The notes beneath the pieces are model-generated. The model was not told the DNA's origin, searched no databases, and saw only the letters and a list, made by a program, of their open reading frames with translations. From contig BLFN01000617.1 of NCBI GenBank assembly GCA_014634225.1, positions 781,205-793,704 of the forward strand: DNA of 12,500 nucleotides, in the 5' to 3' direction. The translations under genes were made by a program, and so were the position numbers. The DNA comes from Acropora yongei (Eukaryota > Cnidaria > Anthozoa > Scleractinia > Acroporidae). This document shows positions 1 to 9,242 of the stretch, piece after piece (position 1 is the stretch's first letter; every line of letters begins with the position of its first letter).

Positions 1-1329
1 ACAAATAATAGGATAATGTATGGAGTTTCCTTGTAAGAAGTAAATAATCTAATTGGCAACTTCGCAGGGTCTAAATAATAAAGTGGGATCTTTGCTTAAA
101 CTTTCACATTTCTTATCAAACTTTTCCAATTTATCTAACAAAGAAGTGTTTTTTGAAAATTGCAGAAATTTGCGTCAAAATCGGCAACAGTTTCTTTGTC
201 TAGATAGAATCACAGTGGGCATGAAGTTTCACTTGTTCCGGATGAGCGCGACCAATCAATAACTAGGATATCTATGAGATAGTAATGCTGTGACACACTC
301 TGTTGATACCGTGATATATTTTACGCAATGATTCATCTCCCTGTGCACTTCCAAGACTTACATTGACCTTTATTTCTTAAAGTAGAACCAAATCATGGGG
401 TCTTACCAAACCCAAGATTTAAGAGGACCCCTCCCACCTCAAATAATATTCTGTCGGAGCACTGGATTGGTTTACTTGGTTCACTGGAATCCGTGCGAAA
501 AAGAGGACAGCGCAACTGTGTGACATCCTCTGGTAAAAAGTGGCGCAATGCACTCTGGTTAAATGCAATGTATTCCGGTAAAAAGTGATGAATTCGAGAA
601 TTTGTGCCCACTTCTACATGATATGTTCTTTTTAAATCCTGATTATGTTGCTGTTCGCTCGCAACACTCGCTCCGCAGCAATCAGAATTTGTCAGGAATT
701 ACTGTAGGGCATTTATCAAATTTCTGACTCTTCACTTCTAATTATTTTAAGGGTACTTGAACAAAGGCTATGAACCTTTGATGTGAACTTGCATACAGCA
801 TGTCAAAATCAAAGTTAAAACTTGTCACTTTTTCAATTGGAATAATCTACAACTATATTCCCATTTTACTTGTGCAGCTAAAATGCAGTTTAAAAGAGAA
901 AGGAGAAAAAGAATGGGAATGAAAGAAATGAACGAAAATTTTGCAACTCACAGTTCGGTGCATTTGCTCCATTCTCTGAGATGTTCATTTGTCTAGGGAC
1001 TAAATGCATTCTACAGGGCTTACTAATTTCATCATCAATAATATGACATAGCTGGCAATTCCAGACATAGGTGGAAACATTCTGCTACACTTTGTTTCAA
1101 CTCTTGCTAATCTTTGACAAAGAAGGAAAGTTGATGGAATGTCAATAATATTGTTATTAATCTTTGTTTCTGGCCTTGATCCCAGAGGCAGAGAGAAAAA
1201 ATGTAGGTTGCTTTCGATTATGCCCAAATGATTTTCTAGAGAAGTGCAAGAATCACTTCTTCTCCCTGCAGTCTATAACTCACACTTAAAAGGCCGTATT
1301 ATCCAGGGAAAGCAGTCAACGGCAAAACC
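1..1329. other. No supportable gene; AT-rich flank
   Basis: I find no convincing coding region here. The open frames present are short, several begin only at TTG or GTG, and none shows a motif I recognise. A purine-rich run lies near 890-945. A short imperfect direct repeat, (CTCT/TTCC)GGTAAAAAGTG, occurs near 529-545 and 570-586. A minus-strand frame at 1000-1227 has protein-like composition but no start I trust and no recognisable domain. Confidence 0.5.
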
Positions 1330-1757
1330 CTATGCGTGAAGGTGGATGAACTGTGACAGCTGTTGCAACCAGTGAGGAGGGCAGTTCACAAAGGAGGGGA
1401 TCCTCGCCAGTTGCTGCGCCTGTGTCCAGCAATGTACCTGCAGCAACCGATGTCCACAGGAAGAGGGAAGAGTGTCAGGCGTATTTGCACAACTCCGTTA
1501 CTCTTTAATTTTGTGCAGGTTTTTTTTTCTCTCTTGAAGCCCTACGGCAAGGGATAAATGACGAGGGAGGCAGGTGGAGGATACTGCTGGTAGCCTTTAG
1601 CCATGAATCTCCACGTAGGCGGCTTGGGTGTGATGGTCACTTTGTTGTCTACTTGGAGTGACGACTCATTGTGTATCCTGCCCGAGTGACGAAGCAGCCC
1701 ACCACGGGACAGCACTGCTTTCCCTGGAAGGGGAGGGGAAGAGAAAAGGATTCCTAA
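1330..1757 (+). other. Probable 5' leader of the LINE
   Basis: This stretch is richer in G and C than the DNA to its left and runs directly into the open frame of the endonuclease, so I take it as the element's 5' untranslated part. It contains a short frame (1363-1557, 64 codons, no ATG start) with no recognisable motif. A pyrimidine run sits near 1518-1534 and a purine run near 1728-1750. The left edge is a guess from the change in base composition. Confidence 0.4.
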
Positions 1758-2845
1758 AGAAAGCTCACTTCACATGAATTTGCTCATAACTGCGGCGAGC
1801 TGATTATCCAACTTAGTGGTCGATCAAGAATTACTTCATGTAGAAACAATAAAGGCAAGACAGAATCTGATGTCAATGTTGCAGCATGGAATGTCCGAAC
1901 CCTTCAGGACAATCCACACAACCTTGAGCGAAGAACAGCAGTAATAGCAAAAGAACTGAGCCGCTATAACATTGATATTGCAGCACTCTCTGAAACACCT
2001 CTTCCAGAAAATTCACAGCTCAAAGAACACGGATCTGGCTATACATTTTTTTGGAGTGGCCGGCCAGCTCATGAACCTAGCCAATCTAGAGTCCGCTTTG
2101 CAATCCGCAACCAGTACCTGAAGCTCTTTGATAAGCTACTATGAGAATGAAAGTGAACAACGGTCATGTTACCTTTATCAGCGCCTATGCACCAACCATG
2201 GCATATTTAGACCAGGCCAAGGAAGAATTTTACGAGCAGCTAGATCGTGCTATCCAGTCTGTACCACACTCTGGCAAGTTATTCTTACTTGGCGATTTTA
2301 ATGCTTGCATTGGATCGGATCATACACGATAGTACAAAGTACTTGGTCATCATGGGATTGGAAAGGAAAACTCAAATGGCACCCTTTTGTTAACCCTGTG
2401 CGCAGAGAAGCAGCTGATCATCACTAATACGCTTTTCATGCAGAAGGATAGCTTTAAGACAACTTGGAGACACCGTGCTCAGGTCATTGGCATCAAATTG
2501 ATTTTGTCATCATCAGGCAAAGAGACTGGCATGTCAAACTTACTCGTGCTGCCAAAGCATCAACTTGTCATTCTGACCATGCTCTTCTGAAAAGCAAAGT
2601 TTCCATCTCTTTCCAACTGAAAAGGCAGCACCAATGTGTCCAACGGACCAAAAAGCTAGATGTTGCTAAGCTTGCAAATAGTGAGACTCAGGACACACTC
2701 AGAAACAACATTGCATCTGCCCTTGAGGTCCTTGTAGAAACTGAGAATAAGGATGCAGCCAGCCACTGGGCGGAGCTTCGCACAAAATTATTCCAGGCGT
2801 CAGCAGACTCACTAGGATTTGCAAAGAAAAAGCATAAGGATTGTT
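1758..2845 (+). pseudogene. LINE endonuclease region (APE/EEP fold), broken
   Basis: This encodes the N-terminal endonuclease of the LINE polyprotein, the part that nicks target DNA. Readable signatures in order are WNVRTL (from 1887, with the conserved Asn), a DIAALSET block with the metal-binding Glu near 1990, FFWSGRP, then ISAYAPT and GDFNA (about 2170-2310), and HWHQIDFVI (from about 2482). A CHSDHALL block near 2560-2590 fits the terminal S-D-H triad of the fold. The frame opens after a stop at 1755, with no ATG upstream of WNVRTL, so the true start is not visible. Lesions are a TGA at 2142-2144 with a frameshift just before it, an in-frame TAG at 2330-2332, a frameshift near 2471, and another near 2845 leading into the reverse transcriptase. 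Sequence between the lesions is well conserved, so small indels did most of the damage. Confidence 0.85.
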
Positions 2846-4963
2846 TGATGGGAATGAGGCATCAGTGAGCTCACTGCTTAATGAACTCCATTCACTACAC
2901 ATTGAGTATATAAACAACAAAGACTCCCAGGCAAAGAAAGATCGTTACATCAAGGTGAAACAAAAGAATCTAGCCAAGCTCTGGGAGATGAAGGACAAGT
3001 GGTGGTGTGATGGGACAAAAGAGCTCCAAACAGCTGCGGTTACAAAGAATGCTAAGAAGTTCTTCAGTGAACTCAAGACTGTGTATGGACCATCATCCAA
3101 AGGCACTAGCCCACTCTTTGACCTTGATGGATGCACTGTGATTAAAGAACCAACCCTCATTACAAAGAGATGGGCACAGCACTTCAACCAGCTGCTTAAC
3201 CGCCAGTCAATGATATCTGAAGATTCTATTGCTGAAGTACCGCAAAGGCCAGTGATAAAAGAACTGGACGAGCCACCAAGTTTGGATGAAACAATCAAAG
3301 CCATCAAACAAATGTCTAGCAGCAAAGCACCAGGTGAGGATGGCATTCCCCCAGAAGTGTACAAGTATGATGGAGATGAACTTGCAACAGAACTAACACG
3401 TCTCTTCAAAGAACTCTGGGCTGAAGGAGAAGTCCCACAGGACTTCAAAGGTGCACTGATTATTCACCTCTACAAAAACAAGGGCGACAGACGTTTGTGT
3501 GATAACCATCGTGGGATATAACTCCTTAGTAACGCTGGTAAGACCTTTGCCAGAGTGATCGTCAACCGTCTTACTACCCATCTTGACAGTACTTTTCCCG
3601 AGACCCAATGCGGTTTTAGATCTGGTAGAGGCACAACTGATATGCTATTCGCAGCCTGGCAAGTCCACGAAAAATGCAGGGAGCAAAACCTTGACCTCTA
3701 CATGGTGTTCGTCGATCTCACCAAAGCTTTTGACTCTGTTAGTCGTGAGCAGCTTTGGAAGCTTTTACTAAAGGCTGGCTGTCCACTAAGAGTAGTCAAG
3801 ATCATTCACTTATTTGATGATGGTATGATGGCACGTGTATCTGATCTCGGGACTACATCGGAAGCCTTTCCAGTGACAAACGGAACCAAGCAGGGCTGTG
3901 TCATGGCTCCACTGCTCTTTTGTATCGTCTTTTCTGCAATGCTCCAAGATGCCTTCAGGAACTGCAACAGTGGTGCTGTGATCAGATTCAGAAGTGATGG
4001 TGGTATCTTCAATCTCCAGCGCCTAAAAGCTCAGAGTAAGGTGTCTTTACTGCTTCTGCGCAAACTTCTCTTTGCAGATGATTCTGCACTGATTGGTCAC
4101 ACTGAGGGTGAGCTACAGAGCATCCTCAATGACTTGGCGAGAGCAGCATCACGCTATGGCCTCACCATCAGCATAACAAAAACCGAAGTGATGCTTCAGC
4201 CGAAACTAGGCAGCTCCCCTCGCAATCCTGTCATCAAGATCGGTGATAAAGGCTCAAGGCTGTGCAGAAGTTCTGCTATTTGGGCGGCTTTCTCTCACAG
4301 AATTCTTGCATAGATGATTAGATCACTTCCTGAATTAGTAAGGCGAGTGCCAGCTTTGGACGGTTGCACCACAGACTGTGGTCAGATCATGGTATTCGCC
4401 TCAGCACAAAGATGAAAAAGGTGTATATAGAACAGTTGTGCTAACCACGCTCTTGTACGGGAGTGGATCTTGGACCTGGTACCGCCGTCATGTGAAAAAA
4501 CTTGACCAGTTCCATCGTAGATGCCTCCGAAAAATCTGTGGCATCTCTCGGAAGGACAAAAGACTACTGTACTTGAGCATTGCGAGATAGAAGGCATTGA
4601 AGGTTTGCTCATCAAGGGCCAACTCCGTTGGGCTGGACATCTTACTCGCATGGAGGAAAATAGAATACCAAAGGCACCCTTCTACGGGGAGCTGGTTGAT
4701 GGTGGTCAGTGTTCACGAGGAGGTCAGCACAAAAAGTACAACGATGTTTTGAAATACATCCTGAAGGCAGGTGATATATCTATTGAAACCTGGGAGAGAT
4801 AAGCTCTTAACCATCCAGAGTGGCGCACTGCCTGCTGTGTTGGCATCGCATTGAGCGGCTTCAGGAAACCCGCATAGCCCGACATGTTGCACAAAACCAA
4901 CCAGTGCCCAACACTGTCTATGTCTGCCCAGACTGCGCGGATGTCATTGCCGTTCATGTATAG
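2846..4963 (+). pseudogene. LINE reverse transcriptase and C-terminal domain, broken
   Basis: This is the polymerase part of the same element. The longest open pieces are 2846-3521 and 3522-4250. Recognisable blocks are KAPGEDGIPPE (about 3325), LIIHLYKNKGD, GFRSGRGTTDM (about 3610), motif A VDLTKAFD (3711-3734), motif B GTKQGCVMAPLLF (about 3883), and motif C FADD (4071-4082). GLTISITKTEVM follows, then the thumb-side WTWYRRH and LRWAGHLTRM. The three catalytic Asp of motifs A and C are intact. Lesions are TAA at 3519-3521, a frameshift near 4250, TAG at 4319-4321, TGA at 4331-4333, frameshifts near 4415, 4560 and 4845, and TAA at 4800-4802. The last readable frame ends at TAG 4961-4963, just after the Cys pair CPDC. 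The His half of that finger is not readable. RNA-templated synthesis is not possible from this copy as it stands. Confidence 0.9.
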
Positions 4964-4974
4964 GCTTGATCAGT

Positions 4975-5068
4975 CACTGCAGAAAGCATCCTACCCTCCT
5001 CAAGTGATGCTTCTGACCAGCCACCACAGAAAGCATGCCACCCCCTCAGCTAATGCTCGTGAGAGAGA
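4975..5068 (+). repeat. Imperfect tandem duplication, 47-bp period, in LINE 3' end
   Basis: Two adjacent units share AGAAAGCAT near their start (4981-4989 and 5028-5036) followed by a C-rich stretch and an ATGCT near their end. The match is imperfect. It lies directly after the last readable LINE codons and may be the 3' untranslated part or a diverged C-terminus. Confidence 0.45.
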
Positions 5069-5164
5069 GGAGATCTGTCGGAGCGACAGCTCAGACCACC
5101 ACACTTAAAAACTGTACATTTCATTTTTTATTCCCTATAAGCCCACTAAATTGACCTGCACCCA

Positions 5165-5300
5165 ACTGAGTAGCTTCATAACTCATTTGGTAGAGGTCAT
5201 GGGTTTGAATCCTCTTGAAGTTGCTTGAATTTTCCATGTGTAGGAGAGACAATTGCTCAAATTCTCCAGATAAGTGTGAGGATCATTTCCCTGTTCGTGG
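5165..5300 (+). mobile_element. tRNA-derived SINE, internally shortened
   Basis: A tRNA-like head contains CATTTGGTAGAGG (5184-5196) as the A-box side and GGTTTGAATCC (5202-5212) as the B box of an RNA polymerase III promoter. Only a few bases separate these parts, whereas a tRNA needs roughly 30-40, so the anticodon region is deleted. A non-tRNA body follows, including AATTGCTCAAATT and GAGGATCATTT, which I remember as typical of a common anthozoan SINE family. It sits about 55 bases beyond the LINE end. It is not a working tRNA gene. No target-site duplication was found. Confidence 0.6.
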
Positions 5301-5689
5301 TATTTGGTGGCTTGAATTAAATATCTATTTTATAAGCTGTCAGGCAAGTGGACTCTAGTTTTGGCAAAATCACTGTGGTGGAGACTGCCATAATTCAGCA
5401 ATATGCATTGTGTACAATGTTTTTTAATTATTATGAATTTTTTTATTTTTTAATGCAACAAAGAGAACAGTGTTACCCATATTCACGGTTAAAAATTCTG
5501 TGTTATCTGACCTCCTAAATGCTCTATATGAAATAGGTACATGTCTTGTTGCCAAGTTAAGCAAAGAGGACCCACCCATGAAGTAGACATTGGAACCCCA
5601 AAATAGGTGAGCAGTTCACTTGATGAATTATCGATAAGGTGGAGTTTAGTGTCCTACATCTCGCATGAAAATGTTATCACAATGTTAGT
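5301..5689. other. No gene seen
   Basis: AT-rich sequence with short poly-T runs near 5419-5452. I found no frame, repeat or RNA-like signature that I can support. Confidence 0.5.
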
Positions 5690-5857
5690 AAGGTTCTTAC
5701 CTAACAGGATCTAATTAAGATCTATCCTACTTTCTTAATTAACTTTGTCATAATATCTTATCAAGGTCTTACCAATTTCTAATCAGATTTAACCAAGATG
5801 TTACCAATATTTTACTAAAATCTTAGCAAGATCTTAACCAAAATGTTTCTAAGATCT
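5690..5857. repeat. Degenerate array of AAGATCTTACC-like units
   Basis: Units of about 10-12 bases recur through this stretch as variants of CAAGATCTTACC, for example CAAGGTCTTACC, CAAGATGTTACC, CAAGATCTTAAC and AAAATCTTAG. The core AAGATCTT is its own reverse complement, so the array reads similarly on both strands. The copies are strongly diverged, which suggests an old minisatellite. The same motif returns as a clean inverted repeat near 7000. Confidence 0.6.
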
Positions 5858-5920
5858 GAATAAAAAGTACTTGAATCTCAAGATACTTTTCAGATTTTTC
5901 AAAATAGAGAGGGCAAAAAA

Positions 5921-5988
5921 AGCTTAAGGTTACACCTTTATTAAAATAGAAACTTAAGGTTACACCTTTATTAAAATAGAAACTTAAG
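5921..5988. repeat. 30-bp tandem repeat, about 2.3 copies
   Basis: Two full units (5921-5950 and 5951-5980) differ only in their first two bases and contain CTTAAGGTTACACC then TTTATTAAAATAGA. A third unit stops after AACTTAAG. The near identity points to a recent duplication. There are no spacers, so it is not a CRISPR array. Confidence 0.85.
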
Positions 5989-6940
5989 TTTCCTTTCATA
6001 ATTTGAACAGTTTTGGTCTAGAGACTGGTATCTGGCCTACTTCTGGAACTGGACCTCTCCAAATGTTGCTATTAAAGTGCTGATGTGATCAGATTTCTAT
6101 CCCTTGCAATTTTAGGGGCATGATCAAGAATTCCACAAAAGATTGAATGTAGTGTTTTTCAAATAATTTTATATCTTTTATTTTCAGAGGTAATCTAAGT
6201 TTGCAAAGTTTGTAAAATTAGCAAATTAATAGACTGATGCACACATTCTCAACCCAATTATATTTTAAGTATGTTAATAGAACCATCTTGGTTTATTTTC
6301 TGCTGAGACCATTGAAACTTGGTACACTAATAGTTCAATATGCAACACTCCTGTGGTTATAATTAATTCAGTTTCCATGAAAATTCAATCTTTTCCAGTA
6401 GCTTGTATCCTGCTAGAGTAGTCTTTAAAGGAGGGGAGGTGAGCAACCCAGTATGTTGCAATAGTAACAAAATGGCTAAGGTCATATCCTGGAACCCATC
6501 TAGAATCTTAATGAAGGAAGCCAAATATTTCTGATGCAAATTGATCGAGATATCTTCTCTTCATACGTATTTATTAGAGCAAAATTTTGTTGAGTTTATG
6601 ATATCACAAGTTTGTTAATTTACATATCTTAAAGACTTGAATATTGCAGGAATGAAGAGATATTTTAAAATGGTAAACAGCTATTTTTTACCATCAGAAG
6701 CAATAAATTTCCTCATTTTCCTCGAAAAAACTCATCGAGTCACCCAGTCAGAAGGCCTGCTTGAAGTTCATAGTCGCAGTTTTCTTGTGCGGTGGTTTAC
6801 ACCATTATTCTCGACTTTGTAAATGGTAGGCTACATGTGCTCTGGTGTGAAAGTAGTTAAATAAGATGGACCTTTTTTAAAATTTTGCTTGAGAACGATT
6901 CTCAGTAGTTTTCCAACATTGTAACACACCTCATGCTATT
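5989..6940. other. No gene seen
   Basis: AT-rich DNA with many stops in all frames. The longest open stretch (6637-6822) starts at TTG, has no recognisable motif and no splice signal that I can defend, so I treat it as chance. Confidence 0.5.
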
Positions 6941-6951
6941 TTTGCAAAGCT

Positions 6952-6972
6952 AGTTGCACGCCAGTTGCACGC
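6952..6972. repeat. Direct repeat AGTTGCACGC, two copies
   Basis: AGTTGCACGC occurs at 6952-6961 and again at 6963-6972, one base apart. It stands 16 bases before the inverted repeat at 6989-7019. Confidence 0.6.
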
Positions 6973-6988
6973 AGTTAAAACGCATTTT

Positions 6989-7019
6989 AAGATCTTACAC
7001 AAAATCTTTGTAAGATCTT
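6989..7019. repeat. Perfect 11-bp inverted repeat of AAGATCTTACA
   Basis: The left arm AAGATCTTACA (6989-6999) and right arm TGTAAGATCTT (7009-7019) are exact reverse complements around a 9-base centre. Because AAGATCTT is itself a palindrome, each arm also folds on itself. The motif continues as AGATCTTGCAAGGTC to the right. It matches the unit of the older array at 5690-5857. Confidence 0.8.
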
Positions 7020-7247
7020 GCAAGGTCGTAATGCAGTACTGTAAATTATCACAGTGTGAACTCACACACTGTTCGTGGATAGTAGTGTCGTGGTCGGTCC
7101 TCCTTTCACTTTCATGCATGGTTTGGGTGTATGTAGGGTTTGGTGAAATCAAATATGGATAGCAGCTGTCAGCGTTGTTTACAAGCTAATGTCACACCCC
7201 AGAGAAGGAATTTTAAACTACTATGAAACTGTATTTGATAGGTGTTG

Positions 7248-7289
7248 TATATAAATACATTTTCGTTACTGCAAGGGTCGCTTCAGATC
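7248..7289 (+). promoter_or_regulatory. Possible TATA box and initiator
   Basis: TATATAAATA at 7248-7257 is followed by TCAGATC, an initiator-like sequence, with its A at 7285. The spacing of about 35 bases from the TATA core is slightly long. In AT-rich DNA such pairs arise by chance, so this is weak. The next open frame on this strand starts at 7334. Confidence 0.2.
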
Positions 7290-7333
7290 CTCACCGAAGA
7301 GGCTGGACAGTGTGTGCTTGTAAAATGTAATTA

Positions 7334-7555
7334 ATGAGAGAGCAATATTTCGTAAATGTCATTTTTGCTGGGCTCACCAAAGCAAACTGTCAGTTTGTGT
7401 GGGTATTAGAAATTGGACGGAATTGCCTCGAGAAAAGCAAACAGTCTACCTTGTTTATGGCGGTGCCGACTTTGGGCAAAGTGATAAACTATGATCTTTT
7501 CTCTCCGCACATTTCATGTCGAACTTTTCCAATTAACAAGCAAGAAGTTAAGTAG
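7334..7555 (+). CDS. Small open frame of unknown function
   Basis: A 73-codon frame starts at an ATG 49 bases after the initiator-like site. An inner ATG at 7457 opens MAVPTLGKVINYD. I recognise no domain, no signal peptide and no membrane segment, and composition is unremarkable. It could be a first exon, a relic or a chance frame. It is listed only because a promoter-like pair lies just upstream. Confidence 0.15.
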   Translation: MREQYFVNVIFAGLTKANCQFVWVLEIGRNCLEKSKQSTLFMAVPTLGKVINYDLFSPHISCRTFPINKQEVK

Positions 7556-8072
7556 AAATAGTAGAAAGGTATTGTTGTGGCAAGGAGGAGTCAAAGGTGC
7601 CACAATGTAGGTGAATAGCGTATATTTACTTTCTGATTAAAATATAAGGCAGCTCAAAATCAAACTTTGTCGAAACCATTGTCAAAAAACTACTTCATCA
7701 TTTGATTTAAATGACTGAAATGTGATTTATAGTCACAAATTTATTGTGCAGAAGGGCTAATCTCTTTCCAAAAAAAAACAAATGGTAAAGCTCTAATGAT
7801 CGAAATATTGTTTTGATTGCCTATCAATGGCATTACGCCTTTTAGCAAGCAGCCTTGTAACAGGACTTCCTGGTTGAGGGGAATGACTTTGAGTGTGCAG
7901 ATAGTACGTTCACATACATGCATATGTATTGCTGTACAGTGTATTTCAGTGTTGTAAGTTGTAAGCTTATGACCTAAGGTGTTTTAAGTAATGTGATGTA
8001 GCGCACTGGCTATTATAGATAAGTCAGTGAAGAGCGAAAAAAAAAAATGAAAGCCAAAAAAAAATGTCATGA
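7556..8072. other. No gene seen; one short hairpin
   Basis: AT-rich sequence. TTGTGGCA (7575-7582) pairs with TGCCACAA (7598-7605) across 15 bases. Poly-A runs lie near 7770 and 8038-8064. A minus-strand frame at 7741-7923 has no recognisable content. Confidence 0.5.
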
Positions 8073-8261
8073 GATTACACGTCTCGTGAAGAGAATCCTT
8101 CTCATAGTGAAAGTGATCAGGAAGAATTTGACAAAGTAACGACTTTTAGCATGTTTATATCAAAACTTGTGGATAATTTGTTTTGTTGGTCCACTGAGGA
8201 TAACAGTTTTTGGCTTTTGACTGTGAATCAGGAGTCATTTTCAAAATCACTTAATGGAGAT

Positions 8262-8558
8262 GATAGGAAAGGAACTTTAATTGTCAAATCGCCCTAGCGT
8301 TAAGGGAACGCTAATTAGGAGCACTGTAAATTGAAATTAACACAAATCAACTCTTACCAAATGTAAGTTTTTGAGGGGAGGGGAAAACCGGAGTACCCTG
8401 GGTAAAGCCTCTAAGAGCAGAGAAGAGAACCAACAAACTCAACCCACAGGAAAAACGACAAAAAAATTGCAAGCGATTCGCTCGGTTTACCTGGGAATCA
8501 AACCCGGGCCACATTGGTGGGAGGCGAGTGCTCTCACCACCACGCCACCACTACCGTA
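8262..8558 (-). mobile_element. tRNA-derived SINE, with a 43-bp foreign segment
   Basis: Read on the minus strand, the head has an A box TGGCGTGGTGG (8547-8537) and a B box GGTTTGATTCC (8504-8494), the internal RNA polymerase III promoter of a tRNA-type SINE. The body follows: GGGTTGAGTTTGTTGGTTC, CTCTTCTCTGCTC, ACTCCGGTTTTCCCC, and an A/T-rich end with AAAGTTCCTTTCC. I remember this body as a common coral and anemone SINE, including its tail. Between head and body sits a 43-bp segment (8449-8491) that also occurs in the transposon to the right. The head begins about 36 bases beyond a splice donor of a minus-strand exon, so the SINE would lie at the start of an intron. No target-site duplication is obvious. 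Confidence 0.75.
8449..8491. repeat. 43-bp shared segment, copy 1 (in SINE)
   Basis: It begins GGAAAAACGAC and ends CGCTCGGTTTACC. It matches 8948-8990 at 41 of 43 positions, with the match ending abruptly on both sides. It occupies the joint between the tRNA-like head and the body of the SINE. Confidence 0.85.
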
Positions 8559-8588
8559 ATATTTGACTTATTTTTAGGTTATATATGT

Positions 8589-8594
8589 ACTTAC
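8589..8594 (-). other. Splice donor GTAAGT
   Basis: Minus-strand AAG/GTAAGT matches the animal donor consensus at every position. It follows an open frame that runs about 250 bases without a stop. Confidence 0.5.
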
Positions 8595-8843
8595 CTTAAG
8601 CGGTGGAACAATTATCTCTTTATCATCTGAGAGGATTGAAGCATCTGGAAGACCACTTTCAGTTAAACATCGCTTGTAAGTTCTCGTAGCGGCAGGAGAA
8701 TCTTGATCACTGTCTGCTGAAGGAATTGTGGTTATTTGTGGGACTCGACGCAGAGGTAACGTCTGCAAGTCTTCCCCAAGTTTTGCACTTTTCATTTTTT
8801 CGTATCGCTTATACAGCTGAATGAGCTTTCCTTTGAACGTTAA
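8595..8843 (-). CDS. Exon-like frame of an unknown host gene, 3' part
   Basis: On the minus strand this stretch is open for 83 codons and ends in CTTAAG followed by GTAAGT (8594-8589), a perfect splice-donor consensus. The inferred peptide is polar and charged. It has a basic, helix-prone start (LIQLYKRYEKMK) and an acidic Ser/Asp-rich middle (SADSDQDS). I do not recognise the family. No start codon is evident at the right place, so an internal exon is likelier than a first exon. Its upstream end coincides with the left end of the transposon, and the frame continues beyond it at 9846-9908 if one TTAA is counted. The alternative is a chance frame with a chance donor. Confidence 0.4.
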
Positions 8844-8885
8844 GGCCAACTTACACGGTACAACTTTTGCTTACAACTGTCGCAC
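8842..8885 (+). repeat. Left terminal inverted repeat, 44 bp
   Basis: It begins AAGGCCAACTTACACGG and ends CTGTCGCAC. It is the exact reverse complement of 9800-9843. Confidence 0.95.
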
Positions 8886-8947
8886 GCGATAGTTTAGAAC
8901 GTGTTGTAGCCGCTATTCATACGCGCACAACTTCTAGCTTACGACAT

Positions 8948-8990
8948 GGAAAAACGACGAAAAAATTGCAAGCGACTCGCTCGGTTTACC
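8948..8990. repeat. 43-bp shared segment, copy 2 (in transposon)
   Basis: It is in the same orientation as copy 1 at 8449-8491 and differs at two positions. It lies about 60 bases inside the left inverted repeat. Confidence 0.85.
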
Positions 8991-9136
8991 AAAAGGGTGA
9001 CTGTATGAGCATGTACGAGCAATATAATCCATTCGCAAATGAAAAGATTTCAAAAACACGAATATTTCAAAGATAGTCGAAATAAACGCAAAAAAAAAAA
9101 TATCAGTACAATAAGTTGAGCTACACAAACTTAGCA

Positions 9137-9242
9137 AGTTGATAAAGGTTGAATTACCACCTTGAAAGATTTAGAAAGCTGAGCGTTAGCGAGCGTTTCG
9201 AGCGTTAGCCCTTTGTCATTCACTCTGACGAAGGGCTAACCC

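Larger units (their letters stand above)
1330..5110 (+). mobile_element. Decayed APE-type non-LTR retrotransposon (LINE, RTE-like)
   Basis: The stretch holds the remains of one LINE in + orientation. From 5' to 3' it has a GC-richer leader (about 1330-1757), an APE-type endonuclease (about 1860-2600), a linker, a reverse transcriptase with motifs 1 to E (about 3280-4550), and a C-terminal region that ends with half of a zinc finger (CPDC at 4925-4936). Such elements nick the target with the endonuclease and copy their RNA into the nick. The domain order and the WNVRTL, GDFNA and FADD signatures resemble RTE-like LINEs, but I cannot fix the clade by eye. Both ends are approximate: I see no clear target-site duplication and no clean 3' tail. 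The copy cannot be autonomous because the frame changes about seven times and is interrupted by stops. A separate ORF1 was not recognised. Confidence 0.85.

Noticed and set aside
53..262. A 69-codon + strand frame near the left edge
   Set aside because: It starts at TTG, has no motif and no context; likely chance.
1000..1227. A 75-codon minus-strand frame with protein-like composition
   Set aside because: No recognised domain, and the possible donor inside it is weak; support is too thin to call an exon.
1363..1557. The short frame before the endonuclease as LINE ORF1
   Set aside because: It lacks zinc-knuckle or coiled-coil features, has no ATG start and contains a T-run typical of untranslated DNA.
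2945..3448. A 167-codon minus-strand frame
   Set aside because: It is the antisense shadow of the LINE reverse transcriptase; the + strand carries the recognisable motifs.
5170..5215. A possible tRNA gene on the + strand
   Set aside because: The boxes are too close together to form a tRNA; it is a shortened SINE head.
5921..5988. Regular repeats as a CRISPR-like array
   Set aside because: Units are directly adjacent without spacers, and the setting is an animal genome.
8494..8558. A possible tRNA gene on the minus strand
   Set aside because: A and B boxes are present, but the sequence continues into a SINE body and I see no complete acceptor stem.
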